Shown here piece by piece: positions 1 to 12,071 of a DNA stretch of 64,000 nucleotides. Below the pieces are notes generated by a model. It had not been told where the DNA came from and ran no database searches. It worked only from the letters and a program-made list of their open reading frames with translations. Positions within the stretch are counted from its first letter, which is position 1. Every line of letters starts with the position of its first letter. This stretch comes from Capitella teleta (Eukaryota > Annelida > Polychaeta > Capitellidae), in NCBI GenBank assembly GCA_000328365.1, contig KB312450.1, forward strand, positions 230,897-294,896. The letters are read 5' to 3'. The position numbers and the translations under genes are program-made.

Positions 1-3000
1 AGGGCTTATAGCGGTTGGGGTTAAAAGTATGAAAGCACACAATGCTTGGTTAACAAAATTGTCCCGCTGTCTAAAAAAGGCCCATTAAAGCGAGACTCCA
101 TTTCTCTCATGTGCTAATTGATGCCAATCAGACTCATTGTAATTAAGGTTTTAATCAGTTACTACAGATAGCATTACGTAACTGTAAATGTTTAGATACT
201 ACTTATCTCACTAAAAGTTTGTTTAGATTTTAACCCAATCACAAAATCACCCATTTGATCACGTTAAGTATACATACATCCATGATTATTAAACTTATTA
301 CTTATTACCATATAAACCTATGTGCTATATACATTTCAAATTCATTCCCAAGGAAGTTCAAAAACCGGACGCAAGTTATCGCACACCCTTCACACCAGTG
401 TGTGCACCATTGTGTGCACACGTCTGCACACGCACTTTAACCCTTTGGGTCTATAGCATTGATAATCAATCCAGAGTGTGCTCTTATTGGCTAGCGGGGT
501 GCGTGCGAGAAGCAAGAGGGCTTTAGTCCCCTGGGAAGCCCTGTCAGGGAGAAGAACTACCCCGCCCTGGCTCCGTAGCCCGGATATCGGCCATAACTCC
601 GCGCCAATTGTTCATAATTGTCACACCGCCTGGACGGCTAACTCCAGTGTTCTTGAACACTTATACGTAGGCTGGCTGTGAGTCGTGAATTAATTAGTGA
701 GAAAAGTCGAGCCTCGCCCCGGTCACGGGTTGATAATTCAGACGAAAACGAGAGGGCCCAGTTGTTTATCAGTTATGCAGAGAATTTTAATGCAAGAAAG
801 GAGAAAAAAATAGTGTAGTTTAAAGAGCAATGAGAATACACTCCTCTCTCTCTCTCTCTTCTCTCTGAGAGCAACCCCCCTCCCCTCATACCAATCTCGC
901 TGCTCTCGATAGCTCTCTTTATATATATTTAAAGTGGGTGTTTTCTCTCTCTACCGCGCCTCTATGGCGTGTCATTTGTGATGCGTCGGTTTTGAAGAGC
1001 GGTGGAAGATGAATCGTTGGGAAGGGTCCATCTGGAGGGGTGGTAGGGTGGGTTGTCAGGCGTAGCACGAAGGGCGTCAAGCGGGCTGTAGAGAGAAAGA
1101 CGACGGCGGAAGTAATGAGCAGCGAGAGGCGGCGGGGGTCGGGGTGCACTAGTTCGCATGTATCGACATATACACATGCGTTACATAAACTATTTCATAT
1201 TTTATTCAAACCATTTATACCAGGTGTGTGTTGGCTCGGGCGTTGGTCCGAGGCAGCCGGTGTGGGTTACGTAACGGCCATAAAATAGCCCCCGACGGTT
1301 TATATTTTTCTTCTACTCAACCACTTGCCACTTGTAATGACCCCGATGACGTCATAATTACGCAGTGCTAAGCAACACACAGTGCTTGACGCCCGGACAC
1401 CGGATTCTACCTCACACAGCTTGACCACATACAATACATGAATAGTTACACCCCCTCCCCTTCCACCTAACATGCGTGCGAAGAATCCCTCACTGCGAGC
1501 GCCATCTTCTCTCTTATCAGGCCTCCGCCCGTTGCTAAGCAACGAGCAGAGAGCGTGTACACTTTTATGCACACACAAGCAATATGCAGCACACCAGACA
1601 GCCAGCTCCAATGTTTATGAAAATCTGCCTGGCTCTTTTTCTCACCACACTCATTTGTTTACAGTTCAAAACTCAACGTGTTTAGTAAACATCAACAACT
1701 CCTCTCTCTCCACCAACACAACAGCTTCATTTACCAATACATTGTACGCATGCATTTAATTGTACAAATGCTCCAGAAGAACACACAGTACAAGCAGCAA
1801 CCGTATTGACAAAATGCAACGTTATAATGCAACGTGGGAGCAACGCCGTCTGCACCGCTGAACAGCGTGACAGCCATCGCTGTGTACTTGCAGCCGCAAG
1901 CAATATGCAGCCGCACTGGCTGAAAAGGCCAGAATACGGCAGCAGCAGCAGCAGCGATATATTCTCGCGGACGACAACTGCAGACTGCAGCGGAGGCAGC
2001 AGGAATGGCAGACATGCATTATGGATGCATGGGATGGCTTGTAAGCTGCAGTATGGGTGGGGGAAGCGATGGGAATGCGGGATGGTTGAATGGCAGGAAG
2101 CCATGGTTGACTATAGGTTGCAACTAGATGCTTGCACAACGTATATGACGTAAGAGTGTATGGAGGAAGGAGGTAGAGAGTATAAGGGAAGCATATACAC
2201 GTCAATACACATGGATGAGCCCTTCATATCAGGGGGTTGGGGGGAGGTCAGGGGTCAGATGGGCCTAACGAAGAGCATGCATCCCAGATGAAACCCTGTA
2301 CACCCCCATGTGCACACCCCATGCAGGTCATCAAGGCAGTCTGACGCCAGAGGCAAACGATGCCTTTCAAGTGGCCTGCAGTCGAACAAAGACTCGCTCT
2401 CAGAGCGAAGCCGCTTGATTTATATTCCAAGCAGATCCGAGTGGGCGGGGCTTGTGAGGGGGGCGGTTGCCTGACTGATGACCGCGAGAGAACGAGGCTC
2501 GCCGCCGCCACCTGACCTCTGCTGACCCCAGACTGCAAAGGGTTAATGCTCGGAAGCTTCCCCTCGCTAATGACAGCTTTCGCGAAGGAAGTGCGAGGAG
2601 GGCTGGGTGTAAAATGAATCCGAGGGAAGCGTATAGGACACGCGGGAGAGGAGCTACTTGGATTTACCTGGTGATCATGCCGTGAGGTTGAGAAGGGAAT
2701 GAGATTAAGGGGATTAGGTCCGAATTTGGCTCAGGTGCAACATTGATGCGACGTCTTTGGAGGCTGCGGCTAATGTCGTGTTCCAACATGTGCTCCTTTT
2801 AATCAATGCTGAGTGCAGATGACGGGGTGGGGGTGAGCTACCAGTGATGTGCTGAAATTAAAGTGTCGTTCTTTGTGGGGCTGAGGAATGGTAAGAGGAG
2901 GAGGAGGGAAATGAAGAGGAGGAGAGCGAGGAGGAAGAGGTGAAGGAAGAGGATGTGAAGGATGAGGTGGAGGAGGAGGAAGAAGAGGAGGTGAGGGATG

Positions 3001-3180
3001 TAGAGGAAGAAGAAGAGGAAGGGGTGAATGAGGATGAGGATGAGGAGGGGGAGAGGAGGAGGAGGAGGAGGAGGAGGAGGTAGAGAAGGAGGAGTAAAAC
3101 AACATAGAGTGAGATAGCAGAGACAAAGAGAAGCATTCTTCACATGAACATTGATCATGTAATTACCGATCCCCAAAGTG
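1..3180. other. Gene-free left flank
   Basis: I see no supportable exon here. Reading frames of 60-130 codons occur on both strands but lie in CT, GA or GGA low-complexity sequence and resemble no family I know. The stretch holds a CT run near 841-862, one full CRE-like TGACGTCA at 1347-1354, a GC-box-like GGGCGGGG near 2443, and at its end the polypurine tract listed separately. Confidence 0.6.
2889..3097. repeat. Imperfect GGA/GAA polypurine tract
   Basis: About 210 bp in which the + strand is almost all purine, mostly GGA, GAA and GATG units with few interruptions. It yields long spurious Ser/Pro/Leu frames on the minus strand. It is low-complexity DNA, possibly able to form triplexes; no gene is implied. 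Confidence 0.85.
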
Positions 3181-3189
3181 CCACAATCG

Positions 3190-4440
3190 TTCTGTGACGT
3201 CATCCGTTTTCTACTAATCAGATTCCTTCTTAGTAACAAACTGACTGCGCCGATAATAACATGACATCACTACGCTGACCATTCGCTTCTACCATTATGA
3301 TAGAGAGCAGAGCAACCACAGTTCGACTGCTAAAAATAGACCTCACAGCAGACTGCGGCCTTGTGTGAACCAATCAGCGCACGAGGAGAATTTCGCGGTG
3401 TGTGCTGATTGGCTGAGGCAGCTTTCTGTGGTGCGGAGTGGGTTAACATAGATCGATATTGCGCCAGGAACAGAGATAGGGGGTGGGGCGGTTTGGGAGA
3501 GTAGACGACTGGCCGCCAGATTATTATCAATTCAGATTAGAAGCGATTGGCTATGTCAGACTACGTGATAAAAGGGGGTGCGGTGAGTTTTAAGGATTGC
3601 ACGGTATAATCTGTAAGCGGTTTAAGTGCGAATTTGAATCGTGAGGTTCCAGTGTTAAGCAGTGCGGTTTCGTGTGGTATTACTGACGCCCGTGTATCAA
3701 GGAGTTACTTCAGTCGGGGTAGTTGTTGCGTGACGTCATTAACGACTCCTTCAGGCCTCCCTGTGTTGCGTCATCAACGCCATAACTCAGTGAATAATTA
3801 ATCGACCCTCTGGTTTTTAATCTGTCATGTTAATACGTCACGGAACTCTCTATTGGTTGCCCTTTGTGAAGCGGATGTTATGATCCTTGGATGAGGATAA
3901 TTTTATGAGTTTGTTGGTCAACCATTACCAAGAAAATATCTTTAATCTTGGAGGACTAATTTCGTGTTCTCCAAAAATCACGTTAACTGGTTAACCATAC
4001 TTATACCCGCATCGTGGGAAACGCGTCAATTTCCAAAGAGAAGAAGAAAAGGAAAAATGTCTGCTTTTTGTAAAAAGAGAGAACTTCATAAGCTGGCTCT
4101 TATCACACACACTCCGCAAGAGATATATGACCCATATGTGTGTGACTCTGTGCGTGATCGGAAGGATGCGGCGTGCGTGATGTGCATTAAAAGCAAGTTG
4201 AGATCAGCAACCCGCTCGGCATCCTGCTGAGTTTCCTTTCTTCCTTCTCTGCTCGCCACCCTGCGGTCATTTAGACTTGACCAGCAGCTGGACCCATCAG
4301 AATAACAAGTATTCGTTAATTACAAGGCTCTCCGCGTGAAATCCTTCAATCAAACCTAAAACCCCGCCCACTCCGCCTAAGCCCCGCCCCCTGGTCTAGC
4401 CGTTCTCCTCGTTTAACGGCCGCTGTCACCGAACGACACC
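3190..4440. promoter_or_regulatory. Promoter-like stretch: CRE, CCAAT and GC boxes
   Basis: Seen directly: TGACGTCA palindromes at 3195-3202 and 3731-3738; CCAAT motifs (CCAATCAGCG near 3370, inverted ATTGGCTGAG near 3408, ATTGGCTATG near 3546); and two CCCCGCCC GC boxes near 4362-4388, just upstream of the frame starting at 4444. This combination is typical of housekeeping or distal promoters. No transcript is known; it could serve an alternative first exon of the downstream zinc-finger gene. That is inference. Confidence 0.35.
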
Positions 4441-4443
4441 CTC

Positions 4444-4737
4444 ATGGAATCCCAAAGATTGAAGACATCTCCCCTGGGATCGAACAGGGAGGGCGAGAGA
4501 GTCACTCGGGTGGTGAGGGCCGAATATTCCCTTCCGCAGTTGTCCCTGACTCATGCCCAAATAAGGCGCAGTTGGTCCGCATACATTATCGACGCTCTGA
4601 CCAATCAGCGCGCTGCGATTGCTCTTTGTTCGCTTTTCGAGCAAATTTACGATGATTTTTCCGCTCTTGTGAATTTGAAACATCTTCAAAAACAGCTGTG
4701 GGTCGTATCATCCCATACAGGGTGTAAGAAAAAATAA
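4444..4737 (+). other. Open frame of 97 codons behind GC boxes, unrecognised
   Basis: An ATG frame follows two GC boxes by about 55 bp and stays open for 97 codons. The product has no domain I recognise. It is moderately basic with several Arg/Lys, ends in a run of Lys, and runs into an A-rich stretch. A chance frame in a GC-richer patch is as likely as a gene. I list it only because of the promoter-like sequence ahead of it. Confidence 0.15.
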
Positions 4738-6080
4738 AAATAAAAAATAAAAAATAAAAACCCAGTGATTCTGTGCCCCGATCAGTGCTTGTGATGTCAA
4801 GGTTTGACTGTACAAGCCTGCTTCTGCAAAGATACGGGCGTCAGGTGGTAGAGCGAACTGAGCGCCAGTCGATGATGTAATCGATTACATCAATTTGATA
4901 AACTGCTCTTCATTGAGATGAGGGTGTTCAAAAGGGGTGAATACGCTTCACCACTCGCAAGCACAGTATAATCAGTTGTCAACGTATCAACAAGGGCTAT
5001 GAGCTAATGTGTAGGTCTTTTACTACAAGTATCAGAATTATACAATTGTAGGAGACGTTTTACAACCCAAATAGGTGTTAATGGAATCGGGGGGAAAAAA
5101 TCCTCCTTTCCAAATAAAATATGACGCAATACCTTCAGTTATTTCCACGCGACGAGTGTTTTGAATAGAGAAGAAAAGACGGGTTAAGAAAGAAAAAAAA
5201 AAAAAAAAACCACAGCACGATTTTTCCCTTTCTATTTGGTTTTAATTTTCCCCACTGCCGACAAGACGACTGCTCTCTCGGTTGTCACCCCCCCCCCCCT
5301 CCCTCTCCTCTTCCGCCTCTCTCCCCTTCCCTTTCGCCCGCAGTGCCTTGTCAGAATGCGTTGCGGCACAAATTGCTTTTAGCTGCGTCGGCAGCATTTT
5401 GTTGCCTCGTGTAGCACCGTGGCACGAGTGTACCTGCATACGGTGCTTGCATATCGGTTCATATGCATTGACTAAGCGCGCATGCGCACAAGTACTACAT
5501 GGTAACACATGCACGCGGGTTATTTGTGAAGTGTACACTTTTACACTGGTGTGACTGTCACGCCTGGACTGCATTTCGTTAATGTCAACAATGGTGTTGT
5601 TTTTAGCCGGAGAAGCTATACAAAAGGTTATTATTGTTCAGACAATTGCTGTTTTTGGGTCACTCAAAGTGGTGATTAATATTTTTTTTGAATTAGCCTA
5701 AAGACAGGTTGGAGATTTATTCGTATACTTATAGCTACGTAATTAATCAACATTAATGACTCGCAACTCAAGATTGGATACTCAAGTCCCGAGGTTATGT
5801 ATAGCAGATGGAAAAAAATATGCATGTAGCTAAGATGAGGCACTTTTGGCGGGAAAAAAATCAATGCCTCAACCTGAGAATGTTATCGGCCTCATTCGGG
5901 TGTAGGCACCTGATACCTGCGTTCCCTGAGGGAATTGAATCGGGGCGAGGGTGAATGAAATCTTGTAAGTATAATATGCACTCCACAAAACCCGTCACTT
6001 GGTAAAATTGTTAGTGATAAAAAAGGAGTGGACGAGTCCATTTTGCTATTTCAGCATTTATAAAGGGGTGGTGGGTTGTG

Positions 6081-6083
<3 letters not shown>

Positions 6084-6120
<37 letters not shown>
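6084..6120. repeat. T homopolymer, 37 bp
   Basis: An uninterrupted run of 37 T on the + strand. It may be the tail of a minus-strand retroposed copy, but no element body could be recognised beside it. Confidence 0.9.
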
Positions 6121-6590
6121 CGGCGTGGTGAAGGCAAACGTGTAATTATTGTCAAAGTTGATTACAAAAGACTGAGTGCGTGTGTGAGCTGTAGAGGAAG
6201 GGTTGACGAAGAAGGCGGGGTTGGTAGGGTTTAATGACAGGGCAAAAAGCGATGGTGAAGGAGAAGCCTAAGGGGGAATTAATCCGGTTGTTAATGTGAT
6301 CACTGGATAAAAAAAAAAAAACTGTGCACGCATTCGTCGAATAACTGAAGAATGTCAACACGCTGGAGGTCGTAGTTATCAGGTATACATGTATATTCAC
6401 TAATCAATTTTTGATTCGGATGATTCACATTTTAATTGCACCTCCGGTCAATATACTAAAAAAAATATAAAAAAATAAAAAAATAAAAATAAACAAGAAA
6501 TCAGTCAGAGACGTGAAAAGGAATTTTTTGGGAAGTAATTAGCGGAAGAATAAAGGAGGAAACGAATCAAATGAGGAATCAATTTGAGGT

Positions 6591-6746
<156 letters not shown>

Positions 6747-6904
6747 CAACCAAAAGTAGAATCATAACGTTTTACGTATTGTTATCATAATGATATAATG
6801 TAAAATTTTGATCTCACAACAAATATGCCAATTAAATAAATTTTGACCTATATTATATCTATACATTGACGTGATTTGATTAAAACAATGAACCAACCGA
6901 GCGA

Positions 6905-7250
6905 TATGAGAAAAAAATTTATAACAATAATAATGATTTATTTATATAGCGCAAATATTATAAAATACAAAAGGAATGTTTCTATGCACATAATATGTGA
7001 AATGGAAAACTAAAAAAAGTATTGATAAAAAAAAAAAGGTTTTCAGTTTCTTCTTAAAAGAATCATGTAAAATTTCCGATCTAATAAAAAGTGGAAGCGA
7101 ATTCCACAGTTTAAAACCACGATGAATAAAACAATTTAGTCCACTGAGGGATTTGTAAGGGCTAAAAAAAGCAAGTGTCAATTTATCATTAGTTGATCTT
7201 AAAAATCTGTTTGGTTGGTAAAAAGTTATAAAATCTTTCAAACAGGATGA
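6905..7250 (-). mobile_element. LINE 3' end (C-terminus of a reverse-transcriptase ORF)
   Basis: The minus-strand translation carries the hallmark end of a non-LTR retrotransposon polyprotein: an RGFKLWNSLP block followed by a Phe/Lys-rich SFKKKLKTFF block and stop. Behind it lies a short tail with a GCGC-TATATAAATAAAT-type motif near 6938-6950, as in CR1/L2-like elements. Only the last ~100 codons are visible, so this is a 5'-truncated copy. The clade assignment is tentative. Confidence 0.7.
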
Positions 7251-9489
7251 TACTGAGTCACAAAAGAAAGAGAAAAAAAAAAATCCTAATAAATAAAAAT
7301 ATCGATCGCTATTAATAGCAACAGCTATGAACGGAGCGATGAAAGCGACTAACGCACAATTAGCGTTGAACCGGAGCGTGTAAAATCGCCCGCCGCCGCC
7401 CTGGTTTTAATTAGAAGGCGTCGAGGATTCCTTATTGCATGTGCTGCATGGGTCACGCACACACGCACACACACGCACACGTGCACAAACGTCCTTCGAG
7501 AGGAGCATTTACCCCCCGCGAAGAGGGCATCAGCGAGACCGCAGCAGCTGGGTGCGATTGTATTTGCCCCAAAGAAGCATTTCGTATGCATGGGGCGATA
7601 AAACCCGGATCACGGATGGAACAAGGATTTATTCCGGATTTGATCCAGCCGCTCCTAGCAACGACTTATAATTACATACTAGGGTTAAGTCAACTGAGGC
7701 GTTGATAGGGCTGTGAGAGATTAAAGAGATTAAATCAATTTCAGCGGTGATAATATTTTAGGATTTTCCTGTGATTAAATCCTTATATCACGATAAACAG
7801 AAATCCTGCTTTTATCACTCGTCTGACATGTTTCTCATTGTGGATGCAATTCGTGACATCTGATATTGACAGTCAATATAACTCGACATCCCTTGGGAAT
7901 AAAGTGGACTCGACCGGATATGGTAAAAGAAACCATGAAGGCTTAGGGACAATTAAAAAAAAATCGGATATTCACAATTTTGAGGAATCTAAAAAAATAA
8001 TAAGATGAACCAGATAGTGAAATCCTAGAGGGGGGCGTAAGGGCATTATTACCATGAGTAATCAAGCTCCGCTCCTGGCTTTGAGGCGCCCTAGGGGTCA
8101 CCACATTAGCTGCCCTAATGGGATTTTAACACGGAGCGGGCAGCGTAATGTTGCTTCGCTTAAGACCAGGATTTTGTGTACATGTTTGTGCACCGTGCGT
8201 ACACTTATACATACAAAGGCTACACTAGTAGTTTTCATGTGAAGCTGTCTTGTTTTCACACCAAAGAGCAAACATTAAAGCCTTTTAACACTCGCGTTCT
8301 TTGTGAAGCGGTACAAAGGAACCTTTCATGCGAGAACCCTTTGAATGGCGAATACGGGGCCGTAACTTAAGCGGTTTAGAGCTAGTGGTGGGTTGATTGA
8401 TATGCTAATGAAGTAGAAACGGATTTGCATATTAAACATTATTCCTTCCTAATCACCAATGGTGTGTGCGACTTAGTAATGACGTGTTTGAAGAGGAATT
8501 ATAAATTGATCGCATGGCTTTTTTTGTCTGATTGCCCCAGATAAAACCTTCATGTATGTTTATGTATACTATAACCGCTCATACGTCAAATTCTACTGAT
8601 ATAAGGCCTCATCGTCATTTGAATAAACCGCGATATATCATCCCTTATCAATAACATATCACAGGTTAGCCTTTAAGTTCTTCGCTTAATTAATCATTTT
8701 GTGCAAAACGTGAACAAGGTGCATTGTGTGTTGCACTGAATTATCAACTCCTCCACCTCCTCTACCTCCTCTACCCTCCTCATGAGAGAGAATAGGGGGT
8801 GTGTGGATGAAGGGGTCAATCGTTCGACCAGTTAACTGATACCTGATATTTATAAGCTCTCACAGAAGCCGGTTACGTAACCGTATTTTTATTTATTCAA
8901 AGCATCGACCACTCTGTGTGGTTATAACATTTTCAGTCCTCTGCCAATATCGAAACAATGACAGATGATTGCTTTTTGAAAGAAGAATAATAATAATATC
9001 TTGCAAAAAAACACACAAAAATAAAGAAGTATCCCCATAATTATTGCGCTTGCAAAATGATTGAAGATCGAAATGCGTTTGTCATGACTTACATATTACG
9101 ATTTACACTGACATAATTTATATATTGCAGTTTATTCATGTCATTTTAGATGTTTCACTGTAACTGAGAGAGAGAGAGAGAAGGAACAAACATATAAAGT
9201 ACACTTGAGCACTAAACAGTGCATAAAGAATAAAGATTAAATCAAAAATAGCACATCACGTGCAGTGACCTTAAAGACATCGTCAAAATAATCATTTTTA
9301 TGGTATAGCAAACAACAAAAATCTCCAGTAAACAACAATAACATCATCAATCACAAACAATAACTCTCTTATTCCCTAACCAACAATGAGTTAATTTCCC
9401 ACCCCTCTTTCTCAGCCCTTATCTTATTCGCCACCCCGTCTCTCCATACCCCCACCCCCCCCCCCCTCCCTTCCCCTCTCAGCATTTTC

Positions 9490-9560
9490 AAACCGAGCCA
9501 ATCACATTGCGAAGCGGCGTAATTATAGCTCTCTCTCACACAGCACTCCCCGAGCTAGCA
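9490..9560 (+). promoter_or_regulatory. Probable core promoter of the ZNF608/609 gene
   Basis: A CCAAT box (GCCAATCAC near 9497) is followed ~20 bp on by an A/T-rich AATTATAG element and then a CT/AC-rich segment. Shortly downstream begins a purine-rich stretch that ends in a consensus splice donor at 9854. The position fits a transcription start near 9550 for the + strand zinc-finger gene. It is inferred from motifs only. Confidence 0.4.
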
Positions 9561-9854
9561 GCGGCTAGCACAAAGAGAGAGAAGGAGAGAAGAAGTAGAG
9601 AGCTGAATTCGAGAGGTGTGCATCAATCTAGTGAACAATCATTGGTGCATCTTGAATTGGAACATCATCTTTGAAAGTCTGCAGTGGAATATTTGCAGAA
9701 ATCAAGCGACGTTCGCCGACATTTTGTGATATTTCGTGGCAATTCCTTTGTTCCGCTGCTGAATCAAGGCTTCGCTGGCATGTTGCTGTGCTGGATGACG
9801 GAACTTTAGTATCGCGAACACTTCATTGGATTGTATTCTGTTGGGCGTTTTTTG
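9550..9854 (+). other. Candidate noncoding first exon of the ZNF608/609 gene
   Basis: The segment runs from the CCAAT/AT-rich promoter to a good donor, G|GTATGT at 9854/9855. The next good acceptor, TTTTTCACAG, ends at 11960 and opens the exon containing the start codon. The segment contains a 73-codon frame without recognisable similarity, so it is read here as 5' UTR. The start is approximate. Confidence 0.35.
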
Positions 9855-12071
9855 GTATGTATTTTGGTGATTTTTCTAGTGTGAATTTGTAACTTTTGTT
9901 TGTTACCTTATTTTTTATTCATACGGAGATAATGATTTAGTTATATGGTGCAGTATATAACTAACAAGGTTGTCTTGTTTATATTGGCGTGATGGTTGTC
10001 GAATATTCTCTGTACTGTACATGTATTTCTCTGCAACATATACGTATTTCAGAATATTTTGGTGTGAATAATATATCACTCCAAATCAATCTGACTAATT
10101 GCCTCGGGGAAGGGGTCGGGGTACGAATTCCCACTATACCCCCATTAAGATGATAAAAGGGGAATTGAAGGGGTCGGGGGATGGCGTGTCTCTCAGATGC
10201 GATTCTCTGCTCGTAAAGTATCTTTCGACGTATTTTAGCCTACGAACTAACAAAGGTTAAAACTAAGGTCGAGCGAGGTGATATACATATATACGAGAGG
10301 TAAGTAAGCTCTTAGAGGGGGGGAGTCGGGAATCCCATCAATATAGTGCTAGATTAGTGACACTAATTGAGGTAATTCAACGTATTAGAGATGTATGTTA
10401 TGACTATCAGCCATTTTGAATGCGTATTCACAACTGTTCCCTCGTTGCTCGAAACCAGCTGTTGACGAATTAATAATGTACACTTAATTAATGAACACGG
10501 AATATGCTTTTTATGATTTACATGCTTACACAGAAAGGCCTTTTAAAATTTAAACTGCAATGAATGTCACTTCGTAATTAAACACACATTTCTTCCTTTA
10601 TCGTAAGCAGGCGCCCGCCTGTCAATGCGCTTTGACAAATGAACTTTTCCTTATCGATATCTTTGCCTTTGATAAACTTATCATTTTTATCGATAACCGC
10701 TCGCAGTATTTGATCATCTTGATGTTTATAGTAACACAATTACACAACTAACACTTGCTATAAAAAAAACCACCGCATTTCACTCATGCGTTTATTGATA
10801 ACAAAGTTCCACTATCGGAATAGAGTGTTTCAAAATGGGATTGCTTGTGAAGCAGACGAGTTATTGGCCTAGGGCACGTGGTTTAGGAAGAAAGCTAGAT
10901 CGAACAGACATGAAAGGCGATAGTATTTAACAAGTGAGTACTGATACAGTTGTATTCCGTGCAGAGCATAATCTATTTTTCTCTTACTTACAAAATCTCT
11001 ATAATTAGGCATTCGATATCCGGTTCGTTTGAAGTGTGTGTCTTTACGAGTGGGTAATATGCGTTATTTGAGGAAGGAACTCGATATGAATGTTTTGGAA
11101 ATATTCAGCATTTCAGCTGGAGGAATTTAGTTTCTTTCGTTTAGTTTTTCCTTCTCGTTTTGCTGTTTCAGTGCTCAGCGCTGTGTAGTCTCAAGACATA
11201 ACATTGATTTAGTGTTGTTTTATAGTCGATTCGAGCCTCTTTTCTGGTCTCTAAAGCTTCCCCCATCAAAGATGTGCTAAGCGACTTAGTCGTGGCATAA
11301 GTTCAAACTGGTATAGTGACGAGTGATATATGAGAGTTTCTACGTCCTGTTATGTAACAATTGCGTGTTTTATTAGTATGAATAATACATCTAGTCAGCT
11401 TGGGTGGTCAGCATATTTTGTACATCTGTAGTTAGTTGCGTAATTGTAAATTTGTAATCTCTCGTTTCCCGGGGGCCGTGTGAGCAAAGTTCGACTGTAT
11501 CAATTGGATTGCAACTCATGATTGATATGTCGATAGTGATACGCTGATAGCTCACTGGGTTCCACTGTACGACCGCTCGCTGTGGCATCAGGAAGGGAAG
11601 CACAGAGGGGTAGAGGGCGCTGTCACGATTCGCATTCCATTTGGAGGGCTATATTAGTTGCTGCGAGGGAAAGAAAAGGAAGCGCTGTGAGAATATCCGT
11701 CAAATGGTTGCTATCATTCTGTGCCTGGTACAGTTGAACCTGTGATTACGGAGCTGATATATACAACAACGTGGTAATACCATTATCTTGATTAATCGCG
11801 GACTGGAGTGATTTCTTCTTCAACCTTGAGTGACCTTGTGTTTATTTTATTTGCACTGGCGGTTTGTTTTCAAGCCGGTGTTTCAGATAACAAGGGGTCG
11901 AATTTTTCCCCCCTTCTCTGTAGTACCTATGTCAACAATGTCCTTTGCTCTTTTTCACAGATGGCAGAGTGATTTGGACGTATATTTTACTCTCTTCGGA
12001 TACTGACGTGTGATTGGCCTCTATGGAATAAAAAGGCAGCCCAGTACCAGCGAGAGTACTTACCCCTCGAC

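Noticed and set aside
2803-3239. Minus-strand frames rich in Ser, Pro and Leu (92-133 codons)
   Set aside because: They are translations of the GGA/GAA tract and carry no gene signal.
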